64,000 nucleotides of DNA from Pandoraea communis (GCF_902459745.1 NZ_CABPSJ010000003.1:124001-188000); one strand, 5' to 3'. Numbered from the stretch's first letter, positions 25,253-33,489 are shown. Numbers and translations: made by a program. The notes: generated by a model not told the origin, from the letters alone.

Positions 25253-26875
25253 GTGACTCGGGGATTCGAAAGCATCATCGATCGTCTGGCGCGTGAGTTC
25301 TGGCACGCCGCGCACACGCGTGAGCAGCAGCACGCCCAAATGCAGGCACGCTCGCTGGCGGAAGTCCGTGCCGTAGATCAGGCGCAGCGTGCATTGGAAG
25401 ACGCGCCAACGGCCGACGCCGCCGCTCGCGAGCGCCTGCAACTGGCGTGGCGGCAGGCCGAAGCGGCGGCGCAAGGCGCAAGGGCCAAGCTGGAAGTCGG
25501 GCGGCTCGAACGTTTGCTCGCCGATGGCCTCACGCGCGATCTGCGGATCCCGCCGGCCGATCTGCGCGCACGTAACACGCCGCCCGTGCTCGATACCCGG
25601 CACCTCCCGAAGATCCTGGCCAAACCTGAATGGGAAACCTTCGCGCCCGAAAAGCCGGGCCGGCTTGCGCTGGCCGTGCCGGGTGCTTCGGGACGTTACG
25701 AGCAGGCCGTCACGAAGGCGCGCAGTGAATTCGTACATGCGGAGCGCGAGTACGAGGCGTCGAAAATCCGTCGCACGCAAGGCTCGATGATTCTCCAGAT
25801 CGCGCAGCAGAAGGCAACGGAAGCTGCGCGTGCCGACAGCGCCCGTCACAACGCGGCCGTGGCTGAATTCGAAGGGGCGCTGTTGCGCGGCGAAGCGGCG
25901 GCCGTCACCGGCTATGCGCGCATCGTGCTCAGCCGCAGCCCGTATCCGGAAGCGTTTATGCAGACGCTCGCGGCGCATTACGTTGAAAACCACAAGCTGC
26001 TGGCCATCGGTTACGACGTGCCGACGCTCGACGCCGTCGTGCCCGTCGCGCTCGAATACCACTACAACGCTGCGGAAAATCTCGTGCAAGGTGTGCCTGC
26101 GGAGCAGGCGCTGCGTGCGCGCGTCTATGCCGACGCGTTGCGCCAGATCGTGCTTCGTTCGCTACACGAACTGTTCTCGGCCGACCCGCTGCGTCACGTG
26201 AATGCCGTCGTATTCAACGTCTACGCCAGCAACGGCGACGCACGCGTGTGCCTGGCGAGCGTGCATGTGGCGCGCGCCGACTTCGCGGCGCTCGCCCTCG
26301 CGGAGGGCGATCCGGCGACGCATCTGGCGGCGCTGGGGGCTCGCATTTCCGCGCGGCCCGAGATGTTGGAGGCGGTGGCGCCGGTGGCGGGTGTCGACAT
26401 GACGCAGGTCGTCACGGATGCCGATGTTGCCGTTGACCGCCGTTTCAATCTGATGATGCTCTCCGACAAGGACTTCACGCAGGTGATGTTCCACTTGCTG
26501 CGCTCGCACGGTTTCGAAGGGCCGCCGCTGCTGCCGGGTGAGGCGCCGGGCATGCTGATGTGCCGCGCGTGGGACCCGCATCCGATTTTCGGCGGTGACG
26601 TTGTCGTGCACATCTACCGCGAGATGGACCGTGGTGCGCGCCTCGAAATGGCTGCCGCCCGTGCCATGCTCACGGAGATGCAGCAAATTGGCGCGGCGCG
26701 CGGCATGTTGATCACCACCGGGGAGTTCGAAGACGGTGTCGAGGAGTTTGCACGGGATCGTCGCATCGAACTGCTCGCCGGGCATCACCTGGTCTTCCTG
26801 CTCAAGGAGAACGCAGGCGTGGATGCGAGTGTGGTGGTGCCGGAGGTGCTTGATCCCGCCGCAACGTTGTTCTGA
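25253..26875 (+). CDS. Large protein with degenerate Mrr-like C-terminal domain
   Basis: 540 residues from a GTG at 25253 (GGGGG 5 bases upstream); a GTG at 25163 would add 30 residues. Residues ~1-230 are rich in alanine, glutamate and arginine and probably coiled-coil, interrupted by a proline-rich linker; the middle is a helical domain of unknown type. The last ~110 residues read like an Mrr restriction-endonuclease fold: FTQVMFHLLRSHGFEGPP, then a two-strand hairpin, then GAARGMLITTGEFEDGVEEFA and IELLAGHHLVFLL. The catalytic signature (GxD...QxK) is not seen: the equivalents read GMLM and VVHIYRE. So it is probably a non-catalytic derivative. No methylase or defence gene is adjacent. Confidence 0.6.
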   Translation: MTRGFESIIDRLAREFWHAAHTREQQHAQMQARSLAEVRAVDQAQRALEDAPTADAAARERLQLAWRQAEAAAQGARAKLEVGRLERLLADGLTRDLRIPPADLRARNTPPVLDTRHLPKILAKPEWETFAPEKPGRLALAVPGASGRYEQAVTKARSEFVHAEREYEASKIRRTQGSMILQIAQQKATEAARADSARHNAAVAEFEGALLRGEAAAVTGYARIVLSRSPYPEAFMQTLAAHYVENHKLLAIGYDVPTLDAVVPVALEYHYNAAENLVQGVPAEQALRARVYADALRQIVLRSLHELFSADPLRHVNAVVFNVYASNGDARVCLASVHVARADFAALALAEGDPATHLAALGARISARPEMLEAVAPVAGVDMTQVVTDADVAVDRRFNLMMLSDKDFTQVMFHLLRSHGFEGPPLLPGEAPGMLMCRAWDPHPIFGGDVVVHIYREMDRGARLEMAAARAMLTEMQQIGAARGMLITTGEFEDGVEEFARDRRIELLAGHHLVFLLKENAGVDASVVVPEVLDPAATLF

Positions 26876-26921
26876 CGTTTTTTCACGCCGGCGGCGATTC
26901 ATCGCCCCGGTGTGGGCGTCC

Positions 26922-26930
26922 TGCTATAGT
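26922..26930 (+). promoter_or_regulatory. Candidate extended -10 promoter for the DUF2501 gene
   Basis: TGCTATAGT matches an extended -10 (TGn-TATAAT with one mismatch), 42 bases before the ATG at 26972. No clear -35 is present, as is usual for extended -10 promoters. Confidence 0.4.
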
Positions 26931-26971
26931 GAGCCGACCTGACCCACGTCATTCGCATTACGGAGGATCGT

Positions 26972-27481
26972 ATGTCACGACACATGGCAAGTTCGGTTGG
27001 TGCAGGTTGGAGGCTGTCCAGAGTTGGGGTGGTGGGCGCAAGCGTTGCACTGGCACTGGTTTTGGGCACACCGATGCAGGCGCAGGCGCAACTCGACCTG
27101 CTCAAGAACGCCGTGGGCGGAAGCTCGGGCGGTGGCGACACTGGCGGTCTGGCAGGCAGTCTCGGCGGGCTTGGCTCGATCGGTTCGCTGACGTCCGGCA
27201 GCGTGGGTAATGCGACGGGCGTGTTGCAGTTCTGCATCAAGAACAACTATCTCAGTGGCGCGAATCTGAACTCGGCGACCAACGTCAAAGACAAACTTCT
27301 CGGCAAGATCGGCGCCCAGTCGGGGGCGCCGGCTGCCAGCCCCGGCTATCTCGACGGGGCCAAAGGGTTGCTGTCCTCTCCGGATGGCAAGACGGTCGAC
27401 CTGAACGGCGGTGGACTCAAGGAACAATTGACGCGCCAGGTCTGCGACAAGATTCTCGATCAGGCGAAGTCCTTCCTCTGA
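26972..27481 (+). CDS. DUF2501-family secreted protein (YjjA-like)
   Basis: 169 residues. A signal peptide ending near MQAQAQA|QLD, a glycine/serine-rich linker (GGSSGGGDTGGLAGSLGG), then the conserved domain with FCIKNNYLSG, KDKLLGKIG, GYLDGAKGLLSSPDGKTVDL and a final VCDKILDQAKSFL. Two cysteines in the mature part could form a disulfide. Family function is unknown; E. coli YjjA is a periplasmic protein of this kind. Monocistronic with its own extended -10 candidate. Confidence 0.85.
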   Translation: MSRHMASSVGAGWRLSRVGVVGASVALALVLGTPMQAQAQLDLLKNAVGGSSGGGDTGGLAGSLGGLGSIGSLTSGSVGNATGVLQFCIKNNYLSGANLNSATNVKDKLLGKIGAQSGAPAASPGYLDGAKGLLSSPDGKTVDLNGGGLKEQLTRQVCDKILDQAKSFL

Positions 27482-27653
27482 CCCTGTCTTCCAGAGCGCA
27501 TCGGCGGGCTGCATTGCCTGCCAGTGCTCAGGACGGGGGACGCTGACGGGCATCCGGATGGCACCAAAAAAATTCCGCACATTGGGTCTTTGCCGAGGGC
27601 CATGCGGGGAGATACGCTGGTCAATCCCCGCCGCTTTTTGTTTGGAGCCATCG

Positions 27654-28298
27654 ATGTATCTGCCCGCCCCATTTGCCGAGTCTCGTCTGGATGTTCTGCA
27701 CGATCTCATTCGCATGCATCCGCTCGGTTTGCTCGTGAGCGCCGGTGCACAGGGACTGGTCGCCGACCCGATTCCTTTCCTGGTGTATCCCGGCGAGGGC
27801 GAATTCGGCACGTTGCGGGCGCATCTGGCGCGGGCCAATCCACATGGTCGGGCGCTGCAAGGTGTCGACGATTGCCTGATCGCGTTCACGGGGCCGCAGG
27901 GGTATATCACGCCGTCCTGGTATGCCGCCAAGGCAGAGCACGGCAAGGTGGCGCCGACGTGGAACTACGCCGCCGTGCATGCATGGGGCAAGCCGCGCGT
28001 GATCGACGACGCGGCATGGTTGCTACGTTTCGTGGGCGATCTCACACAATCGCAGGAGCAGGCGCGTACCGCGCCGTGGGCGGTCGAAGACGCGCCCGCC
28101 GACTTCGTCGACGGCCTGCTGCGGGCCGTCGTTGGCGTGGAAATTCCGATTCGCCGCATCGAAGGCAAATTCAAGATGTCGCAGAATCGCCCGATGCCCG
28201 ACCGTGTCGGTGTGGTGGAAGGACTGCGTGCCGAAGGACCGATGAACGAGCCGCTGGCCGCGCTCATCGCTCAGCGGGGCGATGTGCCCGGCGCCTGA
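27654..28298 (+). CDS. PaiB-like FMN-binding negative transcriptional regulator family protein
   Basis: 214 residues. The sequence matches the FMN_bind_2/PaiB family: MYLPAPFAE start, HPLGLLVSAGAQGLVADPIPFLVY, LRAHLARANPH, the central GYITPSWYAAKAEHGKVAPTWNYAAVHAWG and the late KFKMSQNRP. The ATG at 27654 has GGAG six bases upstream and starts exactly where the family does. Members bind FMN; a direct DNA-binding role is documented only for Bacillus PaiB, so the name is by homology. Confidence 0.92.
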   Translation: MYLPAPFAESRLDVLHDLIRMHPLGLLVSAGAQGLVADPIPFLVYPGEGEFGTLRAHLARANPHGRALQGVDDCLIAFTGPQGYITPSWYAAKAEHGKVAPTWNYAAVHAWGKPRVIDDAAWLLRFVGDLTQSQEQARTAPWAVEDAPADFVDGLLRAVVGVEIPIRRIEGKFKMSQNRPMPDRVGVVEGLRAEGPMNEPLAALIAQRGDVPGA

Positions 28299-28424
28299 GG
28301 CCCAAATCTTCCGAGGGCGGCTATCGCTGGGGGCCGTAACGAATCGAAACAATTCAGCAGGGCGGGGGCGGGTTATACCGTGGTGTCCCCGCATACAATG
28401 CGGCTACCCAACTCGGATGCTGCA

Positions 28425-28583
28425 ATGAAGACGCTGCTCCTCATGCTCGCGCTGGTGATTTGCCTGCTCTTTCTCGAGCAGGCATGGTTGCCGGCCGCGC
28501 AAGCGGACGAGTGCGATAACCTCGGCCCCGCCCAGACCCTGCAATGCGCCGCCTATGGCGCGGCGAACGTCGTCCCCGAATAG
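28425..28583 (+). CDS. Small secreted protein, 52 residues
   Basis: A 28-residue Sec signal peptide (MKTLLLMLALVICLLFLEQ..., cleavage after AAQA) followed by a mature part of only about 24 residues (DECDNLGPAQTLQCAAYG..., two cysteines that could form a disulfide). The frame is open 15 codons upstream, but the ATG at 28425 starts the signal peptide. It sits 52 bp before the secreted nuclease gene on the same strand, possibly in one transcript. No family recognised; an inhibitor or lipoprotein-like accessory role is speculation. Confidence 0.6.
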   Translation: MKTLLLMLALVICLLFLEQAWLPAAQADECDNLGPAQTLQCAAYGAANVVPE

Positions 28584-28634
28584 GCGATCATCCGCTACAA
28601 TCGCACCCCCTGAAGTCTTACCCTAAGTCGTGCG

Positions 28635-29567
28635 ATGAAGCAGTTTCGATGGACGGTCACCGCAGTGCGCGCAAGCCGCTTGCGCGCGATGACCGGGCAG
28701 TTGGCAGTGTCCTTTGCCTCTCTGATATTCCTTTCTTCCGTAGTTGCCTTCACGGCATTGCCGGGCGATGCGTTCGCAGCCGCCACGGCGTGTGGCGACC
28801 ATTACTGGGCCGGAACGGCACCCGACATTACCAATGCCTCGATGACGCGCGATGCGCGCGAGGTGTGCTTCGGTGCGTTCGGCGTCATGCACTCGGGGGT
28901 GACGCGTACGCCGCTGTGGTCGGCCGAGCGTCTCACACGCGCCGGCTTGAGCGACGCGCGCCAGATCTCGCGCGTCAACAATTTCCACGCCGAGTCGCGG
29001 CTTCCTCCGGATGAGCGGGCTGAGCTGCGCGATTATGTGCGCTCGGGGTACGACCGGGGGCACATGGCGCCATCGGCCGATATGCCGGACGCGCAAGCGC
29101 AATCCGAGAGCTTTTCGCTGGCGAACATGGTGCCGCAGAATAGCGAGAACAACCGCTATCTGTGGGCGGGCATCGAGTCGAGCGTGCGCAAACTTGCGCA
29201 GGATCGCGGGGAGTTGTTCGTTCTCACCGGCCCGCTTTTCAAGGGCAAGACGATTACGCAGGTCGGCGATCGGGTGATGGTGCCTACGCAGCTCTACAAG
29301 GTGGTCTACGACCCCAAGCGCAAGCAGGCGGGCGCCTATCTTGTCGCGAACGAAGCCACGGGCGACTATTCGGTTGTGAGCGTGGCAGAACTCGAGACGC
29401 TGGCCGGTATCGACTTTTTCCCTGGCATGCCGGCGGACGTGAAACGCACGGCGATGCGTCTGCCCGCACCCAAGGCAGCGGGCGGCAAGCGCAAACGTGA
29501 TCCCGAGGTGCCGTCGTATCGCGAGGTGCAGACGGTGCTCGACTTCTTGCGTACGATCATCCGCTAA
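28635..29567 (+). CDS. Secreted DNA/RNA non-specific endonuclease (NUC1/Serratia type)
   Basis: 310 residues. An N-terminal signal region with a hydrophobic core (LAVSFASLIFLSSVVAFTAL) ending near AFA|AAT, then the beta-beta-alpha-metal nuclease domain. The signature YDRGHMAPSADM holds the catalytic histidine of the DRGH motif; MVPQNSENNRYLWAGIE supplies the metal-binding asparagine. FVLTGPLFKG and VPTQLYKVVYD complete the family pattern. It is exported to the periplasm or beyond, where it would degrade nucleic acid for nutrition. The lysine/arginine-rich C-terminus may bind DNA. Confidence 0.93.
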   Translation: MKQFRWTVTAVRASRLRAMTGQLAVSFASLIFLSSVVAFTALPGDAFAAATACGDHYWAGTAPDITNASMTRDAREVCFGAFGVMHSGVTRTPLWSAERLTRAGLSDARQISRVNNFHAESRLPPDERAELRDYVRSGYDRGHMAPSADMPDAQAQSESFSLANMVPQNSENNRYLWAGIESSVRKLAQDRGELFVLTGPLFKGKTITQVGDRVMVPTQLYKVVYDPKRKQAGAYLVANEATGDYSVVSVAELETLAGIDFFPGMPADVKRTAMRLPAPKAAGGKRKRDPEVPSYREVQTVLDFLRTIIR

Positions 29568-29666
29568 GCACGGCGCAACGCCTTTGGCGTTGCCTGGTCG
29601 ATGAGGGGCATGGCCTCGTCGACCGATCTCAACCGACCGATTTCCTCTCGATTCAGGAGCCTCCCG

Positions 29667-29948
29667 ATGTCCGCCTCGTCTTCTGCCAGCGCGAAGTTTG
29701 CCCCGTTTGCCAACGACGCCGATGCGCTCACGCTCGGTGAACTGAACGTCGAGAACCATACGGATCACGTCGCCATCTTTGGCAACCTGGAGATTCGTCG
29801 CGATGCCGAGGGGCTGCGTCAGGCGCAGGCGCTCAAAGCGGTGCTCGACGCTGTGGTCGCGGCGCTTTCCAGCGCAGACCTTCCGGCGACCACGGAAACG
29901 TCGGGTGGCACGACTGCGCGACAGGTGAAAAATCCGTTCGAGTCGTGA
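29667..29948 (+). CDS. Conserved-looking hypothetical protein, 93 residues
   Basis: The ATG at 29667 (MSASSSASAKFAPFAND) is preceded by AGGAG at about 9 bases; an earlier in-frame ATG at 29601 has no ribosome site. The sequence has a hydrophilic N-terminus, then VENHTDHVAIFGNLEIRRDAEGLRQAQALKAVLDAVVAALS, a strand followed by a long amphipathic helix, and a polar C-terminus. No signal peptide and no family I can name. Codon usage and ribosome site support a real gene. Confidence 0.7.
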   Translation: MSASSSASAKFAPFANDADALTLGELNVENHTDHVAIFGNLEIRRDAEGLRQAQALKAVLDAVVAALSSADLPATTETSGGTTARQVKNPFES

Positions 29949-30435
29949 TATTGGCGGGCCAGGGAGGCACCATGCCCCCCCCCGGATTTACCCCAGCTTT
30001 GTGGTTTATTCGAAGAATCGATGGTGCACTGCACTACGGCGTAGGCGTCCCGCTCCTCCCATGCCCTCTCCGTCCCGGTAGCCCGGCCTACCGCAGACAT
30101 CACTCCTGCCGCACGACGGCATACGCCGCACCCGGAAAATTTCCCAATTCCACGGTCCATGCGGGTTGCGCGACAACTTGTCGCACCTGCGACATTCTGT
30201 CGCATTGACATGCCTCGCCATAAATCTCGAATCACGTCACGGTGACGGTATTCCCGGTCGTCTTATTCGGTCTCGAAATCTATCCGAAGCAGGTGTTTGG
30301 CTTGCGGCGACGCAGCACGGACGAGGGGTTTACGGCTGCCGGACAAAGCGCATACTAGCCCTGCGTCTCGTCGATTCCGATAGCGTGAATCGATGACCGG
30401 CAAGGCTACGAACACTAAACAACGCGAGGTAACTT
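29949..30435. other. Gene-poor stretch upstream of the first small membrane protein
   Basis: About 490 bases. A C9 homopolymer lies at 29985-29993, immediately after an ATG with a good ribosome site (open for 75 codons, but with no protein-like character). An alternating TGTCGC half-site array lies at 30170-30204 and a CGTCAC-G-GTGACG palindrome at 30235-30247. The density of symmetric sites suggests a regulated promoter for the 30436 gene. Confidence 0.45.
30170..30204. promoter_or_regulatory. Array of four TGTCGC half-sites in alternating orientation
   Basis: GCGACAA-C-TTGTCGC (30170-30184) overlaps TGTCGCA-CC-TGCGACA (30179-30194), and a further TGTCGCA follows at 30198-30204. Four half-sites in 35 bp make two perfect overlapping palindromes plus one extra arm. 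This looks like an operator for a dimeric regulator binding cooperatively, or a transcript with competing hairpins. It lies about 230 bp upstream of the ATG at 30436. Confidence 0.45.
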
Positions 30436-30621
30436 ATGCACATCCGTTGGAAAAAAGTGTATTCGAGTGGTTGGGGAACGATTCATCACGATGCACCCCG
30501 TTCCCATCGCAGCGCCACTGAGCGCGAGCAACTCTTTCAACGCCTGTTGGCAATCGCGATCGCCTGTAGCGTCGGCGGTTTCGTGCTTTTGTCCGTAGGT
30601 GCGGCCTTCCTGGGACGCTAA
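30436..30621 (+). CDS. Small single-span membrane protein A (MxIRWxKxYS family)
   Basis: 61 residues. An N-terminal motif MHIRWKKVYSSGWG, a basic/polar middle (HHDAPRSHRSATEREQLFQR) and one C-terminal hydrophobic segment (LLAIAIACSVGGFVLLSVGAAFLG). Good ribosome site GAGG seven bases upstream. It shares the M-x-IRW-x-K-x-YS-x-G-x-G start and the polar-then-span layout with the 31179-31346 product, so the two are paralogs. No known family recognised. A GC-rich hairpin (30646-30672) follows. Confidence 0.7.
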   Translation: MHIRWKKVYSSGWGTIHHDAPRSHRSATEREQLFQRLLAIAIACSVGGFVLLSVGAAFLGR

Positions 30622-31178
30622 AGTCACAGATCTTCCTTTTCGTGCGCGGCACCGCCTTCGGCGGACTGCCGCGCCGCGTTGCTCTGGACGACGCATTTCT
30701 CGATTTTCACGCGAAAAGTCCGCTCCCGTCCTTCCTGATGGTGCCGGGGGCTATGGCGCTTTCCTCCCGCCATTTCAATCACCTGCTTTGAACGAACGTC
30801 CGCTCTGTTTTGAAATGTCTTGTTACAAAGATGTTGTATTTCAAAAAAAGGCTGGCACGGCCAAATTCCGGCAATTCTCTGCAATTTCCCGTTAAAGATA
30901 TGGCGAGAGATACGATAAAGCGCGCAATGCGCGTTGATATCCATCGTCGATAACGTGGTCTCCCGTGGTGCTATGGCTGCATTCTGCAAGTTCACGCTAT
31001 TGCGTTTATGAAAGAATAGTGCGATCTTGAAATGGAGGTGCTGTGTCGGAATTTTGGGTAGTCCGCCTGTCGGAATTTGCCCGGATTTATCCGAATTGTC
31101 TTGCGCCTCAAAACTTTCGATAAAGAAGAAAAGAACAACAATAGTGCGGGCTGGTTTGATTGATTTGTGAGGTGCGCC
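30622..31178. other. AT-richer gene-free stretch between the two small-protein genes
   Basis: About 557 bases. A strong hairpin with an 11-bp stem and 2-base bulge (GCGGCACCGCC / GGCGG-AC-TGCCGC, 30646-30672) lacks a T-tract. Further on, an exact 11-bp direct repeat TGTCGGAATTT occurs at 31044-31054 and 31068-31078 (24-bp period), followed by a related CCGGATTTATCCG element near 31080-31094. Base composition from about 30810 to 31170 is clearly more AT-rich than the rest of the window. I see no gene here; a long regulated leader or promoter for the 31179 gene is likely. Confidence 0.45.
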
Positions 31179-31346
31179 ATGGAAATTCGCTGGGAAAAGT
31201 TGTACTCGGGCGGATTGGGTCGTTTTTACGACACTTCGGAATCGAGCCGCCGTCGGGCACGGCGTGCACAGTTGGCATGGTTTGGCGTGGTCATCTCCGT
31301 TGGCGTCGCCATCGGGGCCATCGCCATCGCATGGCGCTGGATCTGA
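31179..31346 (+). CDS. Small single-span membrane protein B (MxIRWxKxYS family)
   Basis: 55 residues, with GAGGTG six bases before the ATG. N-terminal MEIRWEKLYSGGLG, then an arginine-rich stretch (ESSRRRARRAQ) and one hydrophobic segment (FGVVISVGVAIGAIAIAW). Paralog of the 30436-30621 product. Its stop codon overlaps the ATG of the following secreted-protein gene (TGATG), so the two are translationally coupled. Function unknown; the positive-inside charge pattern predicts N-in, C-out. Confidence 0.72.
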   Translation: MEIRWEKLYSGGLGRFYDTSESSRRRARRAQLAWFGVVISVGVAIGAIAIAWRWI

Positions 31347-31699
31347 TGCTCGTCACTGCGCGGCGCTTGGGGATCACAGGAATGCTGGTACTGCTTGCCG
31401 TCGCGGTGAGTGCGCCGGTTCGCGCTCAGGCACCGCCGATGCCAACGGAGCCGCTCGACATGGCGGGAAAGCCATGCGGGGCGCTGCGTGCCCTGCCGGC
31501 TGACGTTACGCACTATCGCTACGAAGTGGCGAACCGGTGCGAACGTCCCATCGTGTTCTTCTGGCGTTGCAATGGCACTGACACAGAGCATTCTCTGGAC
31601 GTCGCCGGCAAAGTGACGCAGTCCGCCACATGCATGAAGGAGACGGCTGCGGCCGGAGAGATCGTATTCCGCTTCGATCCGCCGGGCACGGGCAACTGA
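31346..31699 (+). CDS. Secreted hypothetical protein, 117 residues
   Basis: Signal peptide MLVTARRLGITGMLVLLAVAVSAPVRA, cleaved before QAPP. The mature part is about 90 residues with four cysteines (in KPCGALRAL, ANRCERPIV, FFWRCNGTD and SATCMKE) that could pair into two disulfides, and a beta-rich pattern. No family recognised. The ATG at 31346 overlaps the stop of the small membrane protein upstream; an ATG at 31331 would give five more residues inside that gene. The coupling suggests the two proteins act together at the cell envelope. Confidence 0.68.
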   Translation: MLVTARRLGITGMLVLLAVAVSAPVRAQAPPMPTEPLDMAGKPCGALRALPADVTHYRYEVANRCERPIVFFWRCNGTDTEHSLDVAGKVTQSATCMKETAAAGEIVFRFDPPGTGN

Positions 31700-31947
31700 A
31701 CGCCGGTTCGCTATCCTTGCTTCGCCCCCTTGCAAGGCGCATGGCCCGCGCCGCCGTTTCCCCGGCTGACGCGGCCGGGTAGATGCCCTGCATCCGGCTG
31801 GCCGGTCGCCATCGCTGGCGGGAATGGCTATCATGACGTCATATGGCCCGCTGGCGTCTCCGGCGGTGCCCGTGACGGATCTGCGCGAGCGCTGCGACCC
31901 GATCTGTCGCGATCACGTCAACCGGTACACCCCCCAAGGACTCCCCC

Positions 31948-33408
31948 ATGACCGACACCGTCACCCCGACCCAGCCGTCGCTCGACACGGCGGCATTGCG
32001 TGAATTCGTCGAACGCAAATGGAATGACGAAATTCTGCATGCACTGACCGACTACATCGCGGTACCCGCCAAAAGCCCCGGTTTCGATGCCGATTGGGCA
32101 CGCAACGGCTACATCGATCGCGTAGTGCGCGACGCCGCCCAATGGGCGGAACGTCAACCGGTCAAGGGACTGCGGCTCGAAGTGATTCGTCTGGAAGGCC
32201 GCACACCGGTAATCTTTTTCGAAGCGCCGGCCACGCGCTCGGGCAGCACCGAGACGATCGTGCTCTACGGTCACCTCGACAAGCAGCCCGAGTTCGATGG
32301 ATGGCGCAAGGACCTCGGCCCGTGGACGCCCAAGTTCGAAGACGGCAAGCTCTATGGCCGTGGCGGCGCGGACGATGGCTACGCGATCTACTCGAGCGTG
32401 ACGGCGCTCGCCGCTCTCGATGCGCAAGGGGTGGAGCGCCCGCGTTGCGTGGGTCTCATCGAGACGTGCGAAGAGTCGGGCAGCTACGATCTGCTGCCGT
32501 ATGTCGACGCACTGCGTGAGCGTCTGGGCCGTGTCGGTCTGGTCGTCTGCCTCGATTCGGGGGCGGGCAACTATGACCAGTTGTGGCTGACGACATCGCT
32601 GCGCGGCCTGATCTCGGGCAGCCTCGAAGTCCAGGTGCTCGACGAAGGTATTCACTCGGGCGGCTATGGCGGGATTGCGCCGTCGAGCTTTCGCATCATG
32701 CGTCAGTTGTTCGAGCGTCTTGAGGACGCCGGCACCGGCAACGTGCTGCCGCAGGGCTTCCATGCGCCGATTCCGCTACAGCGTCTGAAAGAGGCGGAAG
32801 CCACCGCACATATTCTTGGTGACGACGTCTGGAAGAAGGTGCCGTGGGCCTGCGGTCAGGACGGCCTGTCGGTGTTGCCGACCACGACCGATCCGAAGGA
32901 AGCGCTGCTCAATTCGACGTGGCGTCCGTCGCTGTCGGTGACGGGGGCTGCCGGTCTGCCCGCGCTGGCCGATGCGGGTAACGTGCTGCGCCCGCGCACG
33001 GCGTTCAAACTGTCGCTGCGTCTGCCGCCGCTCGTTGACGCTGCCAAGGCCGTGGCCGAACTCAAGTCGTTGCTCGAACTCGATCCGCCGTACAACGCGA
33101 AGGTGACCTTCAAGTCCGACGCCGGCGCGGCCTCGGGCTGGAACGCTCCCGACGTAGCCCCCTGGCTCACGTCGGCGCTGAATACGGCATCGCAACGGCA
33201 CTACGGCGAGGATGTCGCATACATCGGGCAGGGCGGCACGATCCCGCTGATGAACACGCTGCAAGCCGGTTTTCCGACGGCGCAGTTCATGGTGTGCGGC
33301 GTACTCGGTCCGAAGTCGAACGCTCACGGCCCGAACGAGTTTCTGCACGTGCCCTACGCGAAGAAGCTGACCGCTGCGGTGGCCGAGGTGATCGCATTGG
33401 CGCCTTGA
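31948..33408 (+). CDS. M20-family metallopeptidase (dipeptidase-like)
   Basis: 486 residues. The di-zinc site of the M20 family is visible: VLYGHLDKQPE (H109, D111), YGRGGADDGYAIYS (D142) and IETCEESGSYDLL (E175/E176 with the catalytic glutamate), plus a late GGTIPLMNTL and a HGPNEFLHV histidine near the C-terminus. It most resembles cytosolic dipeptidases of the CNDP/M20A kind, with a dimerisation lid in the middle. A strong terminator follows at 33457-33489. Not part of the leftward catabolic operon, with which it converges. Confidence 0.92.
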   Translation: MTDTVTPTQPSLDTAALREFVERKWNDEILHALTDYIAVPAKSPGFDADWARNGYIDRVVRDAAQWAERQPVKGLRLEVIRLEGRTPVIFFEAPATRSGSTETIVLYGHLDKQPEFDGWRKDLGPWTPKFEDGKLYGRGGADDGYAIYSSVTALAALDAQGVERPRCVGLIETCEESGSYDLLPYVDALRERLGRVGLVVCLDSGAGNYDQLWLTTSLRGLISGSLEVQVLDEGIHSGGYGGIAPSSFRIMRQLFERLEDAGTGNVLPQGFHAPIPLQRLKEAEATAHILGDDVWKKVPWACGQDGLSVLPTTTDPKEALLNSTWRPSLSVTGAAGLPALADAGNVLRPRTAFKLSLRLPPLVDAAKAVAELKSLLELDPPYNAKVTFKSDAGAASGWNAPDVAPWLTSALNTASQRHYGEDVAYIGQGGTIPLMNTLQAGFPTAQFMVCGVLGPKSNAHGPNEFLHVPYAKKLTAAVAEVIALAP

Positions 33409-33456
33409 GCGAGGTCAGGCGATGGGCGCGAAAGGCGCCGTCGCGACGAAAGACCC

Positions 33457-33489
33457 ATCGGGCCGCCTGAGTGCGGCCCGATTTGTTTT
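33457..33489 (+). terminator. Terminator of the M20 dipeptidase gene
   Basis: Perfect 10-bp stem ATCGGGCCGC / GCGGCCCGAT (33457-33466 and 33473-33482), 6-base loop, then TTGTTTT. The opposite operon ends just beyond it at 33511. Confidence 0.85.

Noticed and set aside
29982-30208. 75-codon frame starting with an ATG with a good ribosome site and a C9 run
   Set aside because: The translated sequence looks random, overlaps the palindrome array and has no second line of support.
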